Below are positions 5,213 to 12,696 of a stretch of 12,696 nt of DNA, one piece after another. The notes below the pieces were generated by a model. That model was given only the letters and a program-made list of their open reading frames with translations, ran no database searches and was not told the DNA's origin. Within the stretch, counting starts at the first letter, position 1. Each line of letters begins with the position of its first letter. This DNA comes from Flavobacteriaceae bacterium. Lineage in GTDB: Bacteria; Bacteroidota; Bacteroidia; Flavobacteriales; Flavobacteriaceae. Location of the stretch: positions 1 to 12,696 of the forward strand of contig CANKLK010000053.1 of assembly GCA_947482805.1 (NCBI GenBank), in the 5' to 3' direction. Both the position numbers and the translations under genes were made by a program.

Positions 5213-6271
5213 ATGATCAACCTATTTAATACGCACATTGAGTCATTATCCATTCACCGAGTTGGAAACAAAAACAAAAATGAATCCGTTTTTCTATCGG
5301 AACAACCTTATAATTTAAACGACGAAATTGTTCCTTTGTTAAAGGAATATTTCTTCAAATCGTTTCGCGAAAAGGAGGAAAATTATTTTCAGTTTGCACA
5401 CGAAGTTGATTTGGAATACAACGATATGTTCAAACTAGCTTCTGAAATTTTCACTAATCCAAGTGATATCCACGAGGGTTCAAAGAAGATTACCAATCAT
5501 CTTTTTGATCAATCGAATCATCCTCACATTAAGAACGGTGAAGTTTATGTTGCCTATTTGACCAACTTAAACATCGACAATAATGTTGTTGACGCTATTG
5601 GTATTTTCAAAAGTGAAATCATGTCTGATTTCATGCAGTTTGAAGAAAAAGGAAAGTCGCTTGAAATGATTTTGCAACAAGGCATTAATCTGAATAAATT
5701 GGATAAAGGCTGCTTAATTTTTAACTACAAAAAAGAGGAAGGTTACAAGATCTTAAGCATTGATAGTAATCGTTATGACACGCGGTATTGGTTGGAACAT
5801 TTCCTTTCCGTCGATGCTTTTCAGGATGAAAATTTCATTACCAAAAAGTATTTGAAATTCTGCCAAGGATTTGCCAAAGATGTAGTTTTTCCTGCTGAAG
5901 ATAAGAAAGAAGAAGTGATGTTTATGAATCGTTCGGTGAATTATTTTGCTAAAAACGACCAGTTTGAAGAGAGCAATTTTCTTAATGAAGTTTTGGATAA
6001 TCCAGATTTAATTCCGGAATTTAAAAACTATAAAGTTGACAAAGGCGAAAAATACAGTATAGAGGATGTGACCACTTTTCCTATTGCCAACAGCGCTGTT
6101 TCTGATGCTAGAAGGTCGATAAAAAATGTGATTAATTTGGACACCAATATTCAAATAAAATTAGATTTTATTAATCCCGAAAGTGCGGAAAGATATGTTG
6201 AAAAAGGTTGGGATGAAGAAAAACAAATGTATTACTACCTGGTGTATTTTAATAAAGAACAGAAAAGTTAG
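5213..6271 (+). CDS. Nucleoid-associated protein (NdpA/YejK family)
   Basis: The 352-residue soluble protein fits the NA37/YejK/NdpA family of nucleoid-associated proteins, close to the 335 residues of the Escherichia coli member. Support comes from the N-terminal INLFNTHIESLSIHRVGNK segment, the hallmark helper region VAYLTNLNIDNNVVDAIGIFKSE (about 114-135), the LDKGCLIFNY segment and DTRYWLEHFLSV followed by a C-terminal helical half (KKYLKFCQGFAKDVVF). Bacteroidota carry this family commonly, often outside any operon; its precise role in chromosome organisation is poorly defined. The ATG at 5213 follows an A-rich stretch next to the right octamer array. No TAnnTTTG box is seen in that 44-nt gap, so transcription may come through from the four-helix-bundle promoter. 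The gene ends 53 nt before a strong terminator. Confidence 0.88.
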   Translation: MINLFNTHIESLSIHRVGNKNKNESVFLSEQPYNLNDEIVPLLKEYFFKSFREKEENYFQFAHEVDLEYNDMFKLASEIFTNPSDIHEGSKKITNHLFDQSNHPHIKNGEVYVAYLTNLNIDNNVVDAIGIFKSEIMSDFMQFEEKGKSLEMILQQGINLNKLDKGCLIFNYKKEEGYKILSIDSNRYDTRYWLEHFLSVDAFQDENFITKKYLKFCQGFAKDVVFPAEDKKEEVMFMNRSVNYFAKNDQFEESNFLNEVLDNPDLIPEFKNYKVDKGEKYSIEDVTTFPIANSAVSDARRSIKNVINLDTNIQIKLDFINPESAERYVEKGWDEEKQMYYYLVYFNKEQKS

Positions 6272-6277
6272 TATTCA

Positions 6278-6300
6278 GCTTGTCGGCAGGCAGGTCTGCA
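6278..6300. repeat. GC-rich REP-like remnant
   Basis: About 23 bases containing TCGGCAGGCAGGTCTGC stand out as GC-rich in otherwise AT-rich intergenic DNA. GGCAGGCAGG-type cores are familiar from dispersed palindromic repeats in Flavobacteriaceae (recalled, not checked). Only one arm is present, so this looks like a degenerate half element. Confidence 0.35.
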
Positions 6301-6324
6301 TTTATAATTTTTTATAATGAAACT

Positions 6325-6352
6325 CCCAATTGTTACAACAGTTGGGTTTTTT
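6325..6352 (+). terminator. Strong intrinsic terminator after the nucleoid-associated protein gene
   Basis: CCCAATTGTT (6325-6334) pairs with AACAGTTGGG (6337-6346), including one G-U pair, and is followed by six Ts (6347-6352). It is the clearest intrinsic terminator in the window and separates the accessory block from the envelope gene block. Confidence 0.88.
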
Positions 6353-6412
6353 ATTAACCAAATGCTATAAATTAAAAGGGGAATTATGTAAATTAAGATT
6401 AGCAAAAGCTAT

Positions 6413-6420
6413 TATATTTG
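6413..6420 (+). promoter_or_regulatory. Candidate promoter -7 box (TATATTTG) of the POTRA/barrel gene
   Basis: A perfect TAnnTTTG match lies 19 nt before ATG 6440, after the terminator of the preceding unit. This is the position expected for an independent promoter. Confidence 0.6.
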
Positions 6421-6439
6421 TTAAATTTGATTAGTTGCT

Positions 6440-8278
6440 ATGAAATATAATTACCGCTATTTCTTTTTACTTATTTTCTTTGTGTGCATTACCAGTTCGG
6501 CACAGGAGAAAAACAGTGGTAATGACTCTGTTAAAATTTATAAAAAAATAGAAAATTATTCCAAGAAAAATAAGTTCAATAAATTTGTTTATCGTTTACT
6601 TTTCAAATCCGAAAGAAACGTTTCTGGTGACCAAAACAATGCCCGTAAGCGATTTTTGATTAAAAAAAACTTCGATAGGAACGAAGGTAAAATAATTAGA
6701 GAAATTAGGATTGAAACTATAGATCCTTTTGGATATGCTGTTGATAACTACAAAGATGTCCCCAATAAAGGATTTGAAAAATTTGGAAATTCTTTACATC
6801 TGAAAACTAAAAATTGGATCGTTAGAAATTTATTACTTTTCAAAAAAAACGAGCCATTAGATTCGCTTGTCGCAGAAGAATCAGAGCGTTTAATCAGAAA
6901 ACAACGCTATGTTAGAAGCGTTATCATTAAACCTGTTGAAATTCCGAATTGCAAAGATTCTGTGGATATTTCTGTTCGTGTTTTAGATTCATGGAGTTTG
7001 ATTCCGACTGGTGCAATTTCTAGTTCTAAAGGAAATTTTGAAATAACTGAAAGAAACTTTATGGGTCTAGGTCATGAAATAAAAAATAATTTTACCAAAA
7101 GATTTGATGACGGCAAAAAGGCATACGATGCTCAGTATACCATAAATAATATCAAAAATACTTTTATCAAAACAACCTTTGCTTATCAAAACGATTTGAA
7201 TAACAATATAACAAGAAGTGCACGAATTGAAAGACAATTTTTCTCACCATTAACAAGATTCGCCGGTGGAGCCTATTTTGAAAATAGATTTTATGTAGAT
7301 TCACTACCAGATGCAACAGGAGCTTTTGAAAATCAAAATTTTAAATTACAAACCCAACAATATTGGATAGGCCATTCTTTTAAAATATTTAAAGGAAAAA
7401 GTGAAGATTCTAGAACTACAAATCTTGTTACAACTTTTGGATATAAAAACGTAGATTACTACAACAAACCTACATTACAATATGATCCATCTCAGTTTTT
7501 TGCTTCTGAAAAATTATATTTAGCCTCTATTGGTATTAATACCCAAAAATTTGTTGAAGACAAATATTTATTCAATTTTGACATTATTGAAGATGTTCCA
7601 TATGGTCAAGTTTATGAAATAACCGGTGGATTTCAGTATAAAAACAATAACCAAAGAACTTATTTTAGTGGGCGATTTGCCTATGGCGATTATTATTCGT
7701 TTGGCTATTTAGGCACTAATATTGAGTTGGGAAGTTTTTATAATAGTGGTATAACCGAAGAAACAACGCTAAGAATTGAAACTAATTATTTTACTAATTT
7801 GCTTTCGATAGGAAGTTGGAGAATAAGACAATTTATTAGACCAACACTTGTTATAGGAAATAATAGAGCACAAATTATAAAAGATAGAATTACCATTTCT
7901 GATGGAAATGGGATTTCAGGTTTTAATAATCCATTAATTAATGGAACCAAAAAACTTTTCACCTCTTTTCAAACGCAAACTTATTTGCCAGGAAATTGGC
8001 ATGGATTCCATTTTAGTCCGTTCTTCAATATGACTTTTGGGTTACTAGGAGATGAAACTAATAGGATACTTAATGATAAAGTATATTCCATTTTTAGTTT
8101 GGGAGCTTTAATAAATAATGACTATTTGGTATTTAATAGTTTCCAAATTTCATTCTCATTTTATCCTACAATTCCTTTTCAGGGAACTAATATTTTTAGA
8201 ACTAATACATTTAAAAACAACGATTTAGCTTTGCCTGATTTCCAAATTGGCGAGCCAACCATAGTCCCTTACAACTAA
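6440..8278 (+). CDS. Outer-membrane protein with POTRA-like domain and beta-barrel (Omp85/BamA-like)
   Basis: The 612-residue protein starts with a signal peptide (hydrophobic core FFLLIFFVCITSSA, predicted cleavage after A21). A basic linker (about 35-80) leads to a POTRA-like domain at about 83-183: GKIIREIRIETID (strand), then KKNEPLDSLVAEESERLIRKQ (helix) and YVRSVIIKPVEI with VDISVRVLDSW (strands). Residue 190 onward alternates polar and aromatic residues as in a transmembrane beta-barrel, opening with ERNFMGLGHEIKNNF, which resembles the Omp85 motif at the POTRA-barrel junction. One POTRA and 612 residues make it much smaller than BamA (five POTRAs), nearer to TamA-, FhaC- or surface-lipoprotein-exporter-like members. 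The last residues are IVPYN, not the usual C-terminal aromatic signal. It is likely in the outer membrane and may move or insert a protein or lipid; the substrate is unknown. Confidence 0.7.
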   Translation: MKYNYRYFFLLIFFVCITSSAQEKNSGNDSVKIYKKIENYSKKNKFNKFVYRLLFKSERNVSGDQNNARKRFLIKKNFDRNEGKIIREIRIETIDPFGYAVDNYKDVPNKGFEKFGNSLHLKTKNWIVRNLLLFKKNEPLDSLVAEESERLIRKQRYVRSVIIKPVEIPNCKDSVDISVRVLDSWSLIPTGAISSSKGNFEITERNFMGLGHEIKNNFTKRFDDGKKAYDAQYTINNIKNTFIKTTFAYQNDLNNNITRSARIERQFFSPLTRFAGGAYFENRFYVDSLPDATGAFENQNFKLQTQQYWIGHSFKIFKGKSEDSRTTNLVTTFGYKNVDYYNKPTLQYDPSQFFASEKLYLASIGINTQKFVEDKYLFNFDIIEDVPYGQVYEITGGFQYKNNNQRTYFSGRFAYGDYYSFGYLGTNIELGSFYNSGITEETTLRIETNYFTNLLSIGSWRIRQFIRPTLVIGNNRAQIIKDRITISDGNGISGFNNPLINGTKKLFTSFQTQTYLPGNWHGFHFSPFFNMTFGLLGDETNRILNDKVYSIFSLGALINNDYLVFNSFQISFSFYPTIPFQGTNIFRTNTFKNNDLALPDFQIGEPTIVPYN

Positions 8279-8394
8279 TAGATTTTGTAAGTATATTTAG
8301 TATAAAAAACTAAAATAGTGTATTTAATCGATTAATTTAGGTGTTTTGTCTGCAACTTATTAAGTTTATTCCACCAAACCAAAAACTTAATTTC

Positions 8395-8655
8395 ATGGAA
8401 ACAAATTACTTACCTAATGGAATGGTGAAAAAAAATTATCGTTGTTCCCTACTTGGACATCGATTTGTTGAAACCAAAAAAATCAACAATCATTTTAGCG
8501 AATTTGAATGTAAAACTTGCAAAATGCAGGTAACTAATGATATGAGAGGTCAAAAAATTAGATTGACATCTAAACTTAAAGACATAAACGAAACGCTTTT
8601 TTATTTGAATTTAAAGAAACAATTTCTATCTAAGTTTTACTTTCGAAAAGACTAG
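8395..8655 (+). CDS. Small C-GH-C-x-x-C protein, putative zinc-binding (86 aa)
   Basis: The 86-residue basic protein contains YRCSLLGHRFVETKK followed after about 20 residues by FECKTCKMQV. This gives a C-x4-H...C-x2-C arrangement that could bind one zinc ion, as in DUF1660-like and similar small zinc-ribbon proteins. The C-terminal half (TSKLKDINETLFYLNLKKQFLSKFYF) is helical and basic. ATG 8395 is preferred over GTG 8341: the extra 18 residues of the longer form are not protein-like, and the 8395 start sits a typical few residues before the metal motif. It lies between the outer-membrane protein gene and the ABC exporter without a visible terminator on either side. Function is unknown; nucleic-acid binding is possible from charge and fold, but unproven. 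Confidence 0.7.
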   Translation: METNYLPNGMVKKNYRCSLLGHRFVETKKINNHFSEFECKTCKMQVTNDMRGQKIRLTSKLKDINETLFYLNLKKQFLSKFYFRKD

Positions 8656-8669
8656 TAACAAATTAAGGT

Positions 8670-8677
8670 TATATTTG
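8670..8677 (+). promoter_or_regulatory. Candidate promoter -7 box (TATATTTG) of the ABC exporter operon
   Basis: A perfect TAnnTTTG match lies 28 nt before the TTG start at 8706, in the 50-nt gap after the 86-residue protein gene. It would drive both exporter genes. Confidence 0.55.
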
Positions 8678-8705
8678 TCCTATCGAAAACCTTAAAAAAC
8701 TAATC

Positions 8706-9602
8706 TTGGAATCTACAATACTTTCTATTAAAAATCTTCACAAACGTTATGGCAAAATTCACGCTGTAAATAACGTTTCTCTCGAAATACATAAAGGCAA
8801 TGTTTATGGAATTCTTGGACCTAATGGTTCGGGAAAATCTACAACATTGGGAATTGTTTTGAATGTTGTTAATAAAACTTCCGGAGAATACAGTTGGTTT
8901 GACGGAACAATGCAAACCCATGAAGCACTAAAAAAAGTAGGCGCCATCATTGAACGTCCCAATTTTTACCCTTATATGTCAGCGAAAGAGAACCTAGAAT
9001 TGGTTTGTAAAATAAAAAACATTGATTATTCCAAAATAAATGAAAAGCTAGAAATTGTAGGGCTTATCGATAGAAAGGACAGCAAATACAAAACCTTTTC
9101 TTTGGGTATGAAACAACGATTGGCTATTGCTTCTGCACTTTTAAATGATCCTGAAATTTTAATTCTAGATGAACCAACTAATGGTTTGGACCCACAAGGA
9201 ATTCATCAAATTCGAGATATTATCCGTTTGATTGCTTCACAAGGAACAACAATTCTATTGGCTTCCCATTTATTAGACGAAGTGGAAAAAGTGTGTAGCC
9301 ATGTTTTGGTTTTGAGGTTTGGCAAAATCCTTTACAGCGGAACTGTTGATGGCATTAGTAATCAAAGTGGATTTTTTGAATTGCAAGCCGAAAGTAATTC
9401 CAACCTTATAGAAATGCTTAAAAATAATCCCGAAGTTGAAAAAATTTCAGAAGCGGAAGGAAAAGTAATCGTATATTTTAAAAGCCAATTAGATGCTTCA
9501 CTTTTGAATCGTTATTTAATAGAAAATGGGATTTATCTTAATCATTTGGTATTTAAAAAAATGAGTTTAGAAGAACAATTTCTTGAATTAACCAAAAACT
9601 AA
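8706..9602 (+). CDS. ABC-2 type exporter ATP-binding protein (BcrA/NatA-like)
   Basis: This cytoplasmic ATPase powers the permease encoded 2 nt downstream. In the 298-residue protein, Walker A GPNGSGKST is at 38-46. The Q-loop region reads GAIIERPNFYPYMSAKENL, with E83 where many ABC ATPases have Q, as in bacitracin/lantibiotic-type ATPases. The signature is FSLGMKQRLAIA (131-142) instead of LSGGQ, also typical of this subclass. Walker B and D-loop ILILDEPTNGLD are at 151-162 and the switch histidine is in ASHLLDE (H187). A C-terminal extension of about 90 residues follows the core. The start is TTG 8706, giving ESTILSIKNLHKRYG, the usual opening for the fold; no ATG lies upstream in frame within the gap, and a promoter box sits 28 nt before it. 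Substrate is not predictable; candidates include peptides, lipids, Na+ and drugs. Confidence 0.93.
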   Translation: MESTILSIKNLHKRYGKIHAVNNVSLEIHKGNVYGILGPNGSGKSTTLGIVLNVVNKTSGEYSWFDGTMQTHEALKKVGAIIERPNFYPYMSAKENLELVCKIKNIDYSKINEKLEIVGLIDRKDSKYKTFSLGMKQRLAIASALLNDPEILILDEPTNGLDPQGIHQIRDIIRLIASQGTTILLASHLLDEVEKVCSHVLVLRFGKILYSGTVDGISNQSGFFELQAESNSNLIEMLKNNPEVEKISEAEGKVIVYFKSQLDASLLNRYLIENGIYLNHLVFKKMSLEEQFLELTKN

Positions 9603-9604
9603 TT

Positions 9605-10441
9605 ATGAAAAGATTACTCGCCATAGAACTACAAAAAATCTGGAAAAACCGCGCCAGTAAAGTATTAACAATAAGTTATTTTGTTATATTATCGTTTATT
9701 GCATTGATTGCTTCCATTAATATAAAGATTGGGAGTTTTCAATTGCATTTTGCTGAAATGGGAATTTTTAATTTTCCCTTTATTTGGCATTTCAACACCT
9801 ACATTGCTGCCATTCTTAAATTCTTTTTAGCCATTGTCATTGTTTCCATGATGGCTAACGAATACAGTTACGGTACATTAAAACAAAACCTAATTGACGG
9901 AATGAGCAAAAAAGAATTTGTACTTTCTAAATTCTTAACCGTAGTTCTTTTTGCTTTTGTTTCCACTTTTTTTGTTTTTATAATGTCATTGATTTTAGGC
10001 TATAGTTTTTCATCATATACCGAATTAAGTATTATCTTTTCTGATATGGACTATTTACTTGCCTACTTTGTTAAGTTGGTCGGATTTTTCTCTTTCTGTT
10101 TGTTTTTAGGAGTTTTGGTAAAACGTTCCGCTTTTGCTATTGGATTTCTTTTTGTTTGGAATATTATTGAAGGAATAGCCAATGGGATTTTAACGTTTAA
10201 AGTTTTTCCGAAAAGTAGTACCGCTTCTCAAATCACTCAATTCTTCCCGTTAGAATCAATGAGTAATTTAATTGTTGAACCGATTACAAGATTAAGTGTG
10301 ATAAAAAATATTCAAACTGCAGTTGGCGATACAAATGTAAAAGACTACAGTGTACATTTCTCCTCCATTTTTATCGTTTTGGTTTGGACAACTTTATTTA
10401 TTTTTCTAACTTATAAAATAATTAAAAAGAGAGATTTATAG
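9605..10441 (+). CDS. ABC-2 type transporter permease
   Basis: The 278-residue protein has about six transmembrane segments (near 20-38, 60-83, 106-132, 151-172, 174-196 and 252-270). The first cytoplasmic stretch MKRLLAIELQKIWKNRAS is basic, followed by helix 1. After helix 2 comes NEYSYGTLKQNLIDGMSKKEFVLSKF (85-110), which matches the E-x-x-x-G-T-x-x-x-x-L...K coupling pattern of ABC-2 permeases. A large external loop lies between helices 5 and 6 (about 200-250). The start is 2 nt after the ATPase stop, a translationally tight pair that would form an exporter of two ATPases and two permeases. After the stop, 84 nt of AT-rich DNA precede the next gene. An AT-only inverted repeat (about 10470-10511) is too weak to call a terminator. 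Confidence 0.9.
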   Translation: MKRLLAIELQKIWKNRASKVLTISYFVILSFIALIASINIKIGSFQLHFAEMGIFNFPFIWHFNTYIAAILKFFLAIVIVSMMANEYSYGTLKQNLIDGMSKKEFVLSKFLTVVLFAFVSTFFVFIMSLILGYSFSSYTELSIIFSDMDYLLAYFVKLVGFFSFCLFLGVLVKRSAFAIGFLFVWNIIEGIANGILTFKVFPKSSTASQITQFFPLESMSNLIVEPITRLSVIKNIQTAVGDTNVKDYSVHFSSIFIVLVWTTLFIFLTYKIIKKRDL

Positions 10442-10525
10442 TTCAAATATTCATCATTTCTAAAAGAAAAAATAAATAGGACAAGTTCTTTTTATGTTTT
10501 CTTATTTATTTGCTAATTTTATCGA

Positions 10526-12696
10526 ATGAAAACAATACCTTTTTATATACTTTTTGTTTTGCTTTTTTCGTTAAATTGTTTTTCCCAATTTAGTAAAACA
10601 CATTACATACCGCCACTTTCTGGTTCATCCAGTGTAACATCCGAAGAACAATTTCTTTATATTTCTACCCCAAATGTTAATCCTGTAAATTTCAGAATTA
10701 TAGAACTTGGTGGAAATACCATAATCGGAACCGTTTCAAGAAACGTCCCATTTGTATACAATGTAGGTTTTGGTAACGATACGCAACTTCATGTTGATCA
10801 ATCGTTGGCTAGTGGTGTTTTAAACAATAAAGGTTATATAGTTGAAGCCGATGATTTAGTTTATGTTTCTGCCAGAGTAACCGCCGGTAATGCAAACCAA
10901 GCCGGACAAGTAGTTTCAAAAGGATTAGCTGCTCTTGGTTTACGATTTAGAGTTGGTGCTTTTACGAATACTTTAGTTAATAATTACGTTGATATTCATT
11001 ACACTTTTGTTTCCGTTTTAGCAACAGAAAATAACACAACGGTCACGTTTAGTGGGATGAAAACCGGAGTGCAATTAGTTAATAGTGCAACAGGAGATTC
11101 CCCTTTCAGCATTCTTCTGAATAGAGGAGAAAGCTATGTCATGGCAGTTCAAGGACCTACTAATGAAAATAGAGATGGATTAATTGGTTCTTTAGTTTTA
11201 GCCGACAAGCCTATTGCTGTTAACTGCGGATCGTTTGGAGGTTCTAATGCAGTAGCTAATCTTGATTTAGGTTTTGATCAAATAGTACCAGCTGAGAGGA
11301 TAACAAGTAGCGATTATATTTTCATAAAAAGTACGGGAATTGATGAAGTAGAAAAAGTTATTATAGTTGCAGATGAAGACAATACTGAAATATTTTTAAA
11401 TGGTAGTACAATTCCAAGTTACACTTTAAATTCTGGTGAATATGCTTCATTGTTAGGATCAGACTTTAGTGCAAATGGAAATTTATATGTAACATCTTCT
11501 AAAAAAGTTTTTGCCTATCAAAGTATTGGCGATGATGGTGCTATAGATCAAAGAAATCAAGAACTTTTTTTTGTGCCTCCATTAAGTTGTCAAACACCCA
11601 GAGTTATAGATAATATTCCTTTCATTGATCTTATTGGTACGCGTCAATTTACTGGAAGAGTTACCATAGTTACAACAACAGGTGCAACGCTGAATTTTAT
11701 TATTGATGGAACTAACTATAATTTAGCAAGTTTAACAGGAATTGGAGTAAACGTAGTTGGACCTATTGCAGTAATTGGAAATCCAAATTATGAAACTTAT
11801 GTATTGACAGGAGTTACCGGTAATGTTTCTGTTTATTCAACAGGCGAATTGTATTTGGCTGCTTATGGCTCTGAACAAGCCGCAACCTTTGGAGGGTATT
11901 ATTCCGGTTTCACTTTTAAGCCCGAAATTTCCTTTAATGAGGTTGACATAACACAATTGGGTTGCATCCCAAATTCTATTTTAAGTGTAAATTCACTTAG
12001 TCCTTTTGATGTATTTCAATGGTATTTTAACGGAAGTCTAATTCCAGGTGCAACAAATAACACATATCAACCTTTGAATGCTCCTGCTGGTCTTGGCCCA
12101 GGATATTATTTTGTTTCAGCGACTATTGCTGGTTGTACCAGCCCAAAGGATTCAGACAATATTCCGGTGAGTTCTTGCCCAAACGACAATGATAATGATA
12201 GTGTAAATGATAATGTTGATCTAGATAATGACAATGATGGTATTCCCAATTGTGCAGAATCATACGGAAATCAAGTGTTTAATTTATTTAATACGGCATC
12301 TGGATCAATATCAATCAACACTTACAGTAATTCATATACTGGCGCAATTACTTTCTCAGGAACTGGAACACCTTCCGTAACACCAGTTTTTGGAGATGCT
12401 GGTGGCAATTTTGTAACAGAAGCGGCACAAGGAAAAAATAATTCTGTTAGTTATACTCTTTCTAATTTTACTTCACCTATTAGTCTTTCTGTTTCCTATG
12501 CCGATATTGCAGCAGCAAATGATTTATTTACTTCTTCAACAGAAATTAGAATAACGTGTCCCGTAAATAAAACATTAACAATTTTAAACCCAACAAACCA
12601 ATTACTAATTGACACCAATTATGATGGGGTTTTTGAAAGTGGCATCACGCAGTATTCCTCTTTTGAAATACGTATTCGATTAAATAGTAGTGTTTC
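10526..12696 (+). CDS. Large secreted IgGFc-binding-type protein with thrombospondin type 3 repeat, 3'-partial
   Basis: The frame is open from ATG 10526 to the right edge (723 complete codons, no stop). A signal peptide (core IPFYILFVLLFSLNCFS, predicted cleavage before Q21) shows export. An IgGFc-binding-type region covers about residues 140-460, with VLATENNTTVTFSG (from 165), GSLVLADKPIAVNCGSFGG (221-239), FDQIVPAERI (250-259) and VIIVADEDNTEIFLNG (278-293). An Ig/PKD-like segment at about 463-550 contains FQWYFNGSLIPGATNNTYQP. A D/N-rich calcium-binding thrombospondin type 3 motif lies at 551-578, bounded by cysteines C551 and C576. Beyond it begins another beta-rich domain (VFNLFNTASGSIS onward). 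In Flavobacteriaceae such proteins usually end in a type IX secretion sorting domain; that C-terminus is outside the window, so cell-surface secretion by T9SS is inference. A near-match box (TTTATTTG, 10505-10512) is the only promoter hint. Confidence 0.88.
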   Translation, partial: MKTIPFYILFVLLFSLNCFSQFSKTHYIPPLSGSSSVTSEEQFLYISTPNVNPVNFRIIELGGNTIIGTVSRNVPFVYNVGFGNDTQLHVDQSLASGVLNNKGYIVEADDLVYVSARVTAGNANQAGQVVSKGLAALGLRFRVGAFTNTLVNNYVDIHYTFVSVLATENNTTVTFSGMKTGVQLVNSATGDSPFSILLNRGESYVMAVQGPTNENRDGLIGSLVLADKPIAVNCGSFGGSNAVANLDLGFDQIVPAERITSSDYIFIKSTGIDEVEKVIIVADEDNTEIFLNGSTIPSYTLNSGEYASLLGSDFSANGNLYVTSSKKVFAYQSIGDDGAIDQRNQELFFVPPLSCQTPRVIDNIPFIDLIGTRQFTGRVTIVTTTGATLNFIIDGTNYNLASLTGIGVNVVGPIAVIGNPNYETYVLTGVTGNVSVYSTGELYLAAYGSEQAATFGGYYSGFTFKPEISFNEVDITQLGCIPNSILSVNSLSPFDVFQWYFNGSLIPGATNNTYQPLNAPAGLGPGYYFVSATIAGCTSPKDSDNIPVSSCPNDNDNDSVNDNVDLDNDNDGIPNCAESYGNQVFNLFNTASGSISINTYSNSYTGAITFSGTGTPSVTPVFGDAGGNFVTEAAQGKNNSVSYTLSNFTSPISLSVSYADIAAANDLFTSSTEIRITCPVNKTLTILNPTNQLLIDTNYDGVFESGITQYSSFEIRIRLNSSV

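Noticed and set aside
8341..8394. Longer GTG-started form of the 86-residue zinc-type protein
   Set aside because: The 18 extra residues are not motif-bearing and the ATG at 8395 is a better start next to the metal-binding motif.
8700..8921. Minus-strand open frame over the start of the ABC ATPase gene
   Set aside because: It is antisense to the Walker A region of an unambiguous gene and shows no motif. The same holds for minus-strand frames inside tsaC and cca.
1..12696. tRNA or rRNA genes and antiphage defence modules
   Set aside because: No cloverleaf-like GC-rich segment or defence-type protein was recognised in any gap or gene.

Overview
The window is AT-rich, has intergenic AT tracts, lacks Shine-Dalgarno sites and repeatedly shows the Bacteroidota -7 promoter motif TAnnTTTG. 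Together with the gene families (a secreted IgGFc-binding-type protein with thrombospondin type 3 repeats, a pRiA4b ORF-3-type protein, a C-GH-C-C mini-protein), this points to a member of the Flavobacteriaceae, probably Flavobacterium or a close relative. This is inferred from sequence style and families, not from a database match. All convincing genes lie on the + strand.

Left part (1-3217), housekeeping: the 3' part of an L-threonylcarbamoyladenylate synthase (t6A tRNA modification), a complete HD-type CCA tRNA nucleotidyltransferase (tRNA 3' end), and heme A synthase CtaA (cytochrome oxidase cofactor). The first two form a tRNA maturation pair. The gaps on both sides of the CCA gene hold arrays of degenerate 8-bp repeats, in opposite orientations on the two sides.

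Middle part (3218-6352), small and accessory genes: a short transcription unit (TAnnTTTG box, membrane mini-ORF apparently split by an amber codon, hairpin terminator); a 58-residue membrane protein; a pRiA4b ORF-3-like acidic protein whose promoter carries a perfect 16-bp palindrome; a four-helix-bundle (23S rRNA intervening-sequence type) gene framed by inverted arrays of another 8-bp repeat; and a YejK/NdpA-type nucleoid-associated protein ending at a strong intrinsic terminator, with a GC-rich REP-like scrap in between.

Right part (6353-12696), cell envelope: an outer-membrane protein with one POTRA-like domain and a predicted beta-barrel, a putative zinc-binding 86-residue protein, a two-gene ABC-2 exporter (ATPase plus permease, 2 nt apart), and the 5' part of a large secreted protein that runs off the right edge with no stop codon.

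The most unusual signal is not a protein. Strict 8-bp periodicity of degenerate repeats occurs at two unrelated loci (around the CCA gene and around the four-helix-bundle gene), each time with opposite orientation on the two flanks. In the second locus the arrays fill the space between the neighbouring stop and start codons, so the gene looks like a cassette. I see no rRNA, tRNA, CRISPR array, complete insertion sequence or phage gene.
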